From Leucobacter aridicollis (GTDB taxonomy: Bacteria; Actinomycetota; Actinomycetes; Actinomycetales; Microbacteriaceae), in NCBI RefSeq assembly GCF_013409595.1, contig NZ_JACCBD010000001.1:2170001-2234000 (forward strand): a DNA stretch of 64,000 bases, read 5' to 3'. This document shows, piece by piece, positions 1-6,690 of this stretch. Below the pieces are notes generated by a model. The model saw only the letters and a list, made by a program, of their open reading frames with translations, ran no database searches and was not told the origin of the DNA. Every line of letters starts with the position of its first letter. Position 1 is the first letter of the stretch. The translations under genes and the position numbers were made by a program.

Positions 1-914
1 ATGAGCGCGATGCGGTACCGGGGGTCGCGCTGCCAGTAGGTCAGCTGCCGCGCGGCAATCACGGGGGCGGGCTTCGCGGGGAAGCGCTCGAACCAGCCGA
101 GGCCACGGCGGGCGCTCAGGATGTCGCGCGGGCGCTCAATCGAGGTGAGCGACTTCGCCGCGATGCCAAACCATGCGATCGCGAGCACGATGATGGTGCC
201 GGCGAGCACACCGAGGCGCAGGGTCGCGGTCGAGTCGTCGCCAGCGATGGCATCCCCGATCGCGGCGAACGGTGCGCCGAATGGCGTCCAGCCGAGCACG
301 CCAGCGGCGTCGACGAGCACCTGGTTGGTATCCGAGCGCAGGCTCTCCGCGACGACGAACACGAGCAGCGGCAGGACGGCGATGCACAGGATCCCGCCGG
401 TGAGGCGCAGGCCCCCGGCATACCTGTCACCAATCGCGAGCTGCGAGAGGCCCGAGCCGAAGCGCACCGCGACAATCGCGAGCAGCGCGGCGAGCACGAG
501 CGCGACCGGGCCGATCCAGCCCGCCGCATGCCACTCGGGGCGCGCAAACCAGAGCGCGACGAGCCAGACGAGCATCACCAAGAACGGCCACGACACGATC
601 GTCGTGACGAGCATCGACAGCGCGACCGACCCCGACTTCGCGGGGAACTGGCCGAACTGCCGCGGCACGAGGTTTCGGCGGCTGTCGAACAGCGGGACCA
701 GCAGCGCAAGGGCGAGCACGACCGCGCCGATCGTCACGTCAAGCACGTTCCGGATCCCGCCGGGCTCCGTGAACCAGGAGATCGCGAAGGGCGAGACCGC
801 GGCGACGCCGAGGCATAGCACGAGCAGCAGGGCGACGCGTGCGGCGCGCACAACCGAGCCGCGGAACAGGCCCCCGGCGAGCGCTACTCGGAGTCGGAAG
901 AGCCGTGCAACCAC
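1..914 (-). CDS. ABC-2 type transporter permease, C-terminus cut by window edge
   Basis: Membrane half of an ABC exporter whose ATPase lies directly upstream (884-2104). About 304 codons are visible and the frame runs open off position 1. The translation shows several long hydrophobic segments, for example LLLVLCLGVAAVSPFAIS, VVLALALLVPLF and WPFLVMLVWLVALWF, separated by short polar loops. I chose the GTG at 914: it has AGAAGGGG five bases upstream and overlaps the ATPase stop by 31 bases, so translation is probably coupled. The substrate cannot be read from the sequence. Being an integral-membrane permease is well supported; the family name is inferred from hydropathy and context. Confidence 0.75.
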   Translation of the reverse strand, partial: MVARLFRLRVALAGGLFRGSVVRAARVALLLVLCLGVAAVSPFAISWFTEPGGIRNVLDVTIGAVVLALALLVPLFDSRRNLVPRQFGQFPAKSGSVALSMLVTTIVSWPFLVMLVWLVALWFARPEWHAAGWIGPVALVLAALLAIVAVRFGSGLSQLAIGDRYAGGLRLTGGILCIAVLPLLVFVVAESLRSDTNQVLVDAAGVLGWTPFGAPFAAIGDAIAGDDSTATLRLGVLAGTIIVLAIAWFGIAAKSLTSIERPRDILSARRGLGWFERFPAKPAPVIAARQLTYWQRDPRYRIAL

Positions 915-2104
915 TGCAGCCCCTTCTGCGACTCGTCGATACCGGTAAGCGCCCGGAATCGATCTTCGAGACTCACGCCGTCACGCACCTCGTCAACGGT
1001 GCCCTGCGCGATGACGGAACCGTCGACGATGATGACGACGTGATCGCAGACGCGCTGAATGAGCTCGAGGCTGTGGCTCGACATAACGACGCTGCCGCCG
1101 CCGGCGACGTACTTCTCGAGAATGTCGGTCACGTTCGCCGCAGACACGGGATCGATCGCCTCGAACGGCTCGTCGAGCACGAGCACCTCGGGCGCGTGGA
1201 TCATCGAGCAGGCCAGCGCGATCTTCTTCTGCATGCCAGCGGAGTAGTCAGAGACGAGCCTGTCGAGCGCGGACTCGAGCCCGAAGGCTTCGGCGAGTTC
1301 GGCGCTCCGCTTGGCGACCTCGGCCTCGGCGACGCCGTGAAGAACGCCCGAGTAGTAGAGGAGCTGACCGCCGGTGAGGCGGTCGAAGAGCCGCAGGCGG
1401 TCGGGCAGGGTTCCGATGAGGCGTTTGGCGGCGGCGCCATCAGCCCAGACGTCGACGTCACCAACGGCGACGCGGCCGGAGCTCGGGCGCAGCAGCCCGC
1501 TGATCATCGAGAGCGTGGTGGTCTTGCCTGCGCCGTTCGGGCCGACGACGCCGGTGAGCGAGCCGCCGTGCACCTCGAACGAGACTTCGTTCGCCGCGAC
1601 CGTCGAGCCGAACACCTTGGTCAGCATCTCGGTGCGCAGAACGACAGGGTTCTGCTCGGCAACGCGGCCACGCTCGCGCGCACGGACGACCGAGGGCGTC
1701 GGCACCTCGATGCGGTTGCGTGCGGGGGCCTCAGCCGATGTCGCTGCGTCCGCCGGGCGGGTCCGGCGCGCGCGCGGCGCGGCGGCGGGAGCCGCGGCAC
1801 CGGCGGCAGCGTCTGAGCGCGCGGGCGTTGCCTCGGCGGCGCCGGTCTCTTCGGGAGCTGGCGTCGCCGCTGCGGACTCGGAAGTCGTCACCGCGGGAGC
1901 TGGCGTCGTCACCGCGGGAGCTGGCGTCGTCGCCGCGGGCCGGGCCGATACTGGCGGGGCGACGGCGGGCTCTTCGGCGCCGGCGCTCGGCATATCCGCG
2001 AACGACGGCAGCGCGTCGGAGGGGCGCTTGGCGGGAGTTTCTGCAGCGCCGACCCCTACGTCCGGCAGTGCATCAGACGACGAAGGCGGGGTTTCTGGCA
2101 GCAC
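884..2104 (-). CDS. ABC transporter ATP-binding protein with long Ala/Pro/Thr-rich N-terminal extension
   Basis: ATPase subunit that should pair with the following permease. Residues 1-150 are low-complexity Ala/Pro/Thr/Glu, including a doubled PAPAVTT unit. The ABC domain follows: Walker A GPNGAGKTT at about 188-196, a Walker B ending VLVLDEPFEAIDP, and an H-loop in SSHSLEL. The signature segment is YSAGMQKKIAL instead of the usual LSGGQ. The GTG start at 2104 lacks a Shine-Dalgarno, but TAGGTT ends six bases before it, fitting a leaderless mRNA and therefore translation of the extension. A shorter product from an internal start cannot be excluded. Typical ATPases of this kind have about 230-310 residues, so 406 is long. 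Confidence 0.85.
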   Translation of the reverse strand: MLPETPPSSSDALPDVGVGAAETPAKRPSDALPSFADMPSAGAEEPAVAPPVSARPAATTPAPAVTTPAPAVTTSESAAATPAPEETGAAEATPARSDAAAGAAAPAAAPRARRTRPADAATSAEAPARNRIEVPTPSVVRARERGRVAEQNPVVLRTEMLTKVFGSTVAANEVSFEVHGGSLTGVVGPNGAGKTTTLSMISGLLRPSSGRVAVGDVDVWADGAAAKRLIGTLPDRLRLFDRLTGGQLLYYSGVLHGVAEAEVAKRSAELAEAFGLESALDRLVSDYSAGMQKKIALACSMIHAPEVLVLDEPFEAIDPVSAANVTDILEKYVAGGGSVVMSSHSLELIQRVCDHVVIIVDGSVIAQGTVDEVRDGVSLEDRFRALTGIDESQKGLQWLHGSSDSE

Positions 2105-2110
2105 CCAACT

Positions 2111-2116
2111 AACCTA
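2111..2116 (-). promoter_or_regulatory. putative -10 element, leaderless start of ABC ATPase
   Basis: TAGGTT on the minus strand, six bases before the GTG at 2104; no Shine-Dalgarno is present. Confidence 0.4.
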
Positions 2117-2151
2117 CCAAACGATTCAAGCTCTGTGAGCCTGTTGCCTGA

Positions 2152-3390
2152 CTACTTTGAGGTTTCGGAGGCGCGCAGGCGTTCCGCGTCCGCACGCGAC
2201 AGCAGCGATTCGATCGCAGCGCCAAACCGGCGCGTCGGCGAACCCGGCGTCGTGTCGCCGAAGTAGCGTGTCGACCACTCCCCGAGCCGCTCGCGCGCGC
2301 CCTCGTCGCCGATCACCCGGTCGAGTACGTCCACGATGTTGTCGGTGTCGGCAGCGTCGAGCCACTCGCACACACTCAGGTAGCCGCCCTCGTCGACCTC
2401 GGCTTCCTCGGACACCGGGCGCGTCACCATCAGCGGCCGGCCGGTCGCGAGCCTGTCGTAGACCATCGCGGAGATGTCGCAGATCGCGACGTCGGGGGCG
2501 CGGAGCTGCCAGCCGAGCACGGGCGACTCGTCGTAGACGTGTTGCGCGGCAGGGTCGGCGGCGTTCGCGGTAGCGAGCATCGCGATGATCCGGTCGTTCG
2601 CGGCACCGAACTCTGCGCTCACGACGCCGGAGCGCGGGTGCGGCCGGTAGACGACCCGATGCCGCCCAGTCTCGAGCAGCCGGGTGACGAGCGTTTCGCC
2701 GTGAGTGAGCACGGACCCGTAGCTCGCCGCCGGCCGGTCGCCCTCCCACGTTGGCGCGTAGAACACGACCGTCCTGTCGTCTGGCGTGTAGGCGGGCTCG
2801 CCGTCGAGGTGGTCCGCCTGGGGACGCCCGATCGGAACCGTGCGCGCCTCGACGTCGTACTGCCAGAGCGCCTTGGACAGGCGGGCACGCGCCGCGTCGC
2901 CAGCGACGAACGCGTAGTCGTACGTCTTGTACTGGTTGCTCGTCATGTACATCTTGTCGCTCTCACCATGATTGATGAAGACGTGCCAACGCTCGCCGTA
3001 CCGCATCATCTGGAAGTTGCGCGTGTTCTGGTTGACGTACAGCACGACGTCGAGCTGCTGCGTCGCGATGAAGTTCTCAATGCTCGTGACCTTCGGCACG
3101 TAGGCGACATCGAGGCCGCTCTCGCGCATGAGCTGCAGCGCACCCGCGGCGTTGCGTGCGAGCACGACGACGGGCCTGGTCTTCGCGAGCTCCTGCAGGG
3201 GCGCGTACCACTGGCGCATCTGGTAGATGTTGACGTCGCTGTCGGCGAAGTAGACGCCGACGCGGTAGTGCTGCTCGGGCAGCGGGCCGCGCTCGTCAAG
3301 CAGCCCTTTGAGCTCAAAGAAGGCGCGGCGTCCCTTCAGGACACGCTTCGCGAGCTTCACGGCGCGTTTGCTGTCCTTCATAATCTGCAT
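2152..3390 (-). CDS. CDP-glycerol glycerophosphotransferase-like enzyme (TagB/TagF type)
   Basis: Probable GT-B fold enzyme that transfers polyol-phosphate units during synthesis of a teichoic-acid-like wall polymer; this is inference from the family. In order it shows INHGESDKMY (the acceptor-side His-Gly motif), FYAPTWEGDRP, YRPHPRSG and ICDISAMVYDRLATGRPL (equivalent to the TDYSS motif of TagF). The N-terminus is basic and has no signal peptide, as expected for a peripheral membrane enzyme on the cytoplasmic face. At 412 residues it is a single-domain form. The ATG at 3390 is preceded by TATTCT with six bases between, so leaderless translation is likely. Genes 3453-4508 and 6691-9084 are probably functional partners. 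The exact substrate is unknown. Confidence 0.75.
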   Translation of the reverse strand: MQIMKDSKRAVKLAKRVLKGRRAFFELKGLLDERGPLPEQHYRVGVYFADSDVNIYQMRQWYAPLQELAKTRPVVVLARNAAGALQLMRESGLDVAYVPKVTSIENFIATQQLDVVLYVNQNTRNFQMMRYGERWHVFINHGESDKMYMTSNQYKTYDYAFVAGDAARARLSKALWQYDVEARTVPIGRPQADHLDGEPAYTPDDRTVVFYAPTWEGDRPAASYGSVLTHGETLVTRLLETGRHRVVYRPHPRSGVVSAEFGAANDRIIAMLATANAADPAAQHVYDESPVLGWQLRAPDVAICDISAMVYDRLATGRPLMVTRPVSEEAEVDEGGYLSVCEWLDAADTDNIVDVLDRVIGDEGARERLGEWSTRYFGDTTPGSPTRRFGAAIESLLSRADAERLRASETSK

Positions 3391-3396
3391 CCCACC

Positions 3397-3402
3397 AGAA
3401 TA
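3397..3402 (-). promoter_or_regulatory. putative -10 element, leaderless start
   Basis: TATTCT on the minus strand, six bases before the ATG at 3390. Confidence 0.45.
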
Positions 3403-3452
3403 GCCCGCCCCGCATCGGGCTGAGCTGCAGCCCGCTGTGGGAAGATCGACGG

Positions 3453-4508
3453 GTGGTTGATTCCCCCGGTGTGATGCTCCCTCCCCTGCCAGACGTGCCA
3501 GCGGTGAGCTACGTGATGCCAGTGCTCAACGAGGAGGGATTTCTCGAGCGCGCGGTGCACACGATCCTGAACCAGGACTACCCGGGCGAGAAGGAGATCG
3601 TGCTCGCCCTCGGCCCCTCCCGCGATGCGAGCGACGAGATCGCCGCGCGGATCGCCGCGGCGGATCCCCGCGTCCGCCTCGTCGCGAATCCCGAGCGCGA
3701 TATCCCTGCCGGGCTCAACCACGCGATCCGGGCGAGCTCCCATCCGGTCGTGATCCGGGTCGACGCGCACTCCGAGCTCACGCCCGACTACACGCGCCGC
3801 GGGGTCGCGGCGCTCCGGGAGACGGGCGCCGCGAACGTTGGCGGAGTCATGCGTGCGGCGGGCTCCTCCCCCGTCCAGCGGGCGATCGCGCGCGGCTACA
3901 ACAGCCCGTATGGGCTTGGCGGCGGCGCCTACCACGGCGACGGCACGCCCGGCCCGGCGGAGTCCGCGTACCTTGGAATCTTCCGCCGCGAGGCGATCGA
4001 CGCGGTCGGTGGCTACGATCCCGGCATCCTGCGCGGCGAGGACTGGGAGCTCAATCTCCGGATCCGGCGCGCGGGCTTCACCGTGTGGTTCGAACCGGCG
4101 CTCGGCGTCACCTACTGGCCGCGCGCGAGCTTCAGCGACCTCGCCAAGCAGTTCTTCGCGACGGGCACGTGGCGGGCGGTGCTCGTGCGCAAGTACGGGC
4201 GGGCGAACCCGTGGCGGTTCTTCGCGCCGGGCCTCCTCGTCATCTCGCTCGTCGTGTCGCTCGTCGTGCTCGCGCTTCAGGTCACCGGCGTCGTGCCGTG
4301 GGGCTGGTGGTCGCTCGGCTGGGCGCCGCTCGCCGCGTACGCGCTCGCCATCTGTTTCGCCGTGTGGCGCATCCCCGATCAGCGGGGCGCGCGCGACCGC
4401 CTGCTCACCGGCGCCACGCTCGTGACGATGCACACGAGCTGGGGAACCGGGTTTCTGCGCGGCATCGTGTTCGGGGGCGGCCGCGTCGTCGACCGCTCGC
4501 GCGCGTAG
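3453..4508 (+). CDS. family 2 glycosyltransferase with C-terminal membrane segments
   Basis: GT-A fold glycosyltransferase likely building a cell-surface polysaccharide or wall polymer. The nucleotide-sugar domain opens with SYVMPVLNEEGFLERAV. A DAH triad in VIRVDAHSEL stands where the metal-binding DxD usually lies, and GEDWELNLRIRRAG is the catalytic ED region. After about residue 245 come two hydrophobic stretches (LLVISLVVSLVVLAL and WWSLGWAPLAAYALAI), which anchor it to the membrane as in ExoA-like enzymes. The start is the GTG at 3453; GAAGAT ends six bases before it. It is divergent from the glycerophosphotransferase-like gene by 62 bp, suggesting a shared pathway. Donor and acceptor cannot be named. 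Confidence 0.8.
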   Translation: MVDSPGVMLPPLPDVPAVSYVMPVLNEEGFLERAVHTILNQDYPGEKEIVLALGPSRDASDEIAARIAAADPRVRLVANPERDIPAGLNHAIRASSHPVVIRVDAHSELTPDYTRRGVAALRETGAANVGGVMRAAGSSPVQRAIARGYNSPYGLGGGAYHGDGTPGPAESAYLGIFRREAIDAVGGYDPGILRGEDWELNLRIRRAGFTVWFEPALGVTYWPRASFSDLAKQFFATGTWRAVLVRKYGRANPWRFFAPGLLVISLVVSLVVLALQVTGVVPWGWWSLGWAPLAAYALAICFAVWRIPDQRGARDRLLTGATLVTMHTSWGTGFLRGIVFGGGRVVDRSRA

Positions 4509-4562
4509 CCGCGGGTCGCGGTGGCGTGCGAGCGGTCGACGATCAGGATCAGCCGCCCAGCG

Positions 4563-5387
4563 TCACCGTCTGAGGAACGGCAACGGATCGATCGGCTGCC
4601 CGCCCAGCGTGAGCGCCAGGTGCAGGTGAGCGCCGAACGACATGCCGGTGTTGCCGACCCGGCCGACCTGCGAGCCGATCTCGACGGTCTGGCCGACGCG
4701 CAGGTCGTGTGACCCGTCCTCCATGTGGCAGTAGCGGCTCGTCAGCTCTTGCCCGTCGACGCTGTGTTGCAGCTTCGCCGAGAACCCGCACCCGTCACTC
4801 GCCCAGCCGGCTTCGACGACCACGCCGGTCGCGACAGCGAGCACGGGGGTGCCCCCTGCCGCCGCGATGTCCTGGGCGTCGTGGAAGCCCTCGACCGGCG
4901 CGCTCCGATAGCCGAATCCGTCGGTCAACGGCCATTCGCTGTCAAACGGCAGCCGCACGGCGGAGCTCGGCAGGGCTCCGGCGGCGATCTGGCCGACGGC
5001 GATCTGCCCGAAGCTCGGCCGTCCGGCCGCGCCTCCCCCGGCCGACTCCTCGGGTTCCGGCTGCGGCTCCTCCTCGATGCGCACGCTGCCGACGGCGTCG
5101 AGCACCGACCTCGCGGCCGGGACGTCGACCCCGGGCAGCCGCTGCGCGGTCGCCGCGGCCGGGCGGGCGTCGCCCGCGCCCGAGGGCTGGCGCACCGCCG
5201 GCACCAGCGCTGGGAACACGGCCGCGCCAAACATCAGCGTCGCGCTCGTGAGCGCGAGCCCGGCGGCGACCGCGCGGCGGGCCGTGCGCCGCGCCAGCCG
5301 CGGGCGCGGCACTGGCTGCGCCGCGCGCGGCGGGGGCGTGAGATACGAGCTCGGGGTGTCCTGTCGGTCGCCCTGGGCGGCCGTCAT
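4563..5387 (-). CDS. M23 family metallopeptidase, membrane-anchored (LytM-like)
   Basis: Probable zinc endopeptidase, or non-catalytic scaffold, acting on peptidoglycan outside the cell. The N-terminus is short and basic, followed by one membrane segment (AVAAGLALTSATLMFGAAVFP) and a Pro/Glu-rich spacer. The C-terminal LytM domain carries GFHDAQDIAAAGGTPVLAV and the HLHLAL ending, which supply the usual His, Asp and His-x-His zinc ligands; the classical HxGxD is HDAQD here. I chose the ATG at 5387 because upstream codons are Arg-rich read-through of the DUF305 gap. It follows the DUF305 gene by 55 bp on the same strand. No other domain is visible. Confidence 0.8.
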   Translation of the reverse strand: MTAAQGDRQDTPSSYLTPPPRAAQPVPRPRLARRTARRAVAAGLALTSATLMFGAAVFPALVPAVRQPSGAGDARPAAATAQRLPGVDVPAARSVLDAVGSVRIEEEPQPEPEESAGGGAAGRPSFGQIAVGQIAAGALPSSAVRLPFDSEWPLTDGFGYRSAPVEGFHDAQDIAAAGGTPVLAVATGVVVEAGWASDGCGFSAKLQHSVDGQELTSRYCHMEDGSHDLRVGQTVEIGSQVGRVGNTGMSFGAHLHLALTLGGQPIDPLPFLRR

Positions 5388-5442
5388 GTCCGCGCCGCGC
5401 GCCCGGCGCACGCTGGCGGCGCGTTCGCGAGCCACGGCGCCC

Positions 5443-6033
5443 TCAGCGCGCAAGGAGATCCTGCATCGCCGTGATCTCCTCCGTCTGGTCCGCGACGACC
5501 TGCTCCGCGAGCGCACGCACCTTCGGGTCGTTGCCCTCCGCGAGCGCATCCTTCGCCATGTCGACGGCGCCCTCGTGGTGCGCGATCATCTGCTCGAGGA
5601 AGAGCCGGCCGACGTCGTCGCCGCTCGCGCTCTCGAGCGCCGCGAGATCCTCCGCTGAGAGCATCCCGTCCATGCCGCCGTGCGCCGAGTGCGACGCGGA
5701 GCCCTCCGGTTCGTAGGCGACGCCCCACTCCTCCAGCCAGGAGAGCATCTTGTCAATCTCGGGCTGTTGCGCGGCCTTGACCTGCGCGGCGATCTCGGCG
5801 ACGGCAGGGTCGACGCCATCGGCCGCGAGCACGATGTCGGACATTTCGATGGCCTGCTCGTGGTGCGGAATCATCATCGTGACGAACATTTCGTCGGCGG
5901 CATTCGCCTGGCTCTGCGGCGCCGCGGACTCGGCCGGCGGGCGCGAACCGGTGTCGCTAGCCGTGCTCGCGCAGCCTGCGAGCGTTGCCGAGGCCGCCAG
6001 TGCGAGCGCGCCAAAAAATAGGGTCTTCTTCAT
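5443..6033 (-). CDS. DUF305 domain lipoprotein
   Basis: Secreted lipoprotein of about 196 residues: MKKTLFFGALALAASATLAG is a signal peptide, with lipobox Cys in LAGCAS. The mature part carries the two family hallmarks MMIPHHEQAIEM and MIAHHEGAVDMA, each with a His pair preceded by Met, and a His/Met-rich linker (SASHSAHGGMDGM). This ferritin-like four-helix family is often found beside metal, particularly copper, handling genes; a metal role here is inference. The start at 6033 has GAAGGAC eight bases upstream. It follows the DUF6153-like gene in the same direction, a pairing common in actinobacteria. Confidence 0.85.
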   Translation of the reverse strand: MKKTLFFGALALAASATLAGCASTASDTGSRPPAESAAPQSQANAADEMFVTMMIPHHEQAIEMSDIVLAADGVDPAVAEIAAQVKAAQQPEIDKMLSWLEEWGVAYEPEGSASHSAHGGMDGMLSAEDLAALESASGDDVGRLFLEQMIAHHEGAVDMAKDALAEGNDPKVRALAEQVVADQTEEITAMQDLLAR

Positions 6034-6117
6034 GGGAGTGTCCTTCAAGTCGGTGTGAATCAATGTGCGTGGGGCGGCGCGTGGCGCCGCGAGCCCGCAA
6101 ATGGGCCGCGCACGGAT

Positions 6118-6627
6118 TCAGGTTCGACTGATCGAGAGGACGATGAGGGACGGCGTCGGCGCGGGCAGCGAGGCGCGCACGGTCGCGGCAGCTGTCGCTG
6201 CCCGGAACCGGAGCGCGCTCGCTGCGGTTCCCGATCTGGGGATGACGAGCAACAGCATGCCGACAATGAGCGCCAGCGCGCAGGCCGCCGCCATCGCGTC
6301 GTGCCCGGGCTCCTCGTGGCTGGCTGGCAGGGGTTCATGGAGCGCGCCTGCGTGCGCGGCGTCGGCGATCGGGTGCTCGGCAGCGGTCTCGCCGCCGGCA
6401 ATCGTGGCCGCCGTCTGGCCGTGCGGCTCGCCCTGTGCGGTGCCACCGGCCGAGAGCGCCACTGCCCCGGTCGTCGCGTGCGCCGCGTCCGCTGACGCGC
6501 CGCTGAGCGTATGCATGCCGAGCAGACCAACGATCACGAGGAGCACGCCGGTGAGCGCGACGAGGATCGCGCGGACCGGGCGCTGGGCCCGGGGTCCGCG
6601 CGGCGCGATCCCGTCGTTCATCTGCAT
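6118..6627 (-). CDS. DUF6153-like small membrane protein
   Basis: Predicted 169-residue protein with an N-terminal membrane segment (ILVALTGVLLVIVGLLGMHTL) ending in the GLLGMHTL pattern I associate with DUF6153, a His-rich external loop (HPIADAAHAGALHEPLPASH), and a second membrane segment (AACALALIVGMLLLVIP). Function is unknown. The extracytoplasmic His/Met content and the position immediately before the DUF305 lipoprotein suggest a joint metal-related role. The ATG at 6627 is chosen because TACTGT lies eight bases before it; a TTG at 6645 or an ATG at 6621 are alternatives. The family call is from memory. Confidence 0.6.
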   Translation of the reverse strand: MQMNDGIAPRGPRAQRPVRAILVALTGVLLVIVGLLGMHTLSGASADAAHATTGAVALSAGGTAQGEPHGQTAATIAGGETAAEHPIADAAHAGALHEPLPASHEEPGHDAMAAACALALIVGMLLLVIPRSGTAASALRFRAATAAATVRASLPAPTPSLIVLSISRT

Positions 6628-6690
6628 TGCTCGGAACAGTAGCAAGTCTGGCTGACAGGCCGCTTAACCCGCCGGCCGATCGATCCTGAT

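Noticed and set aside
6072..6090. GCGGCGC/GCGCCGC hairpin after the DUF6153-like gene
   Set aside because: Only 7 bp and typical of random GC-rich sequence; too weak to call a terminator.
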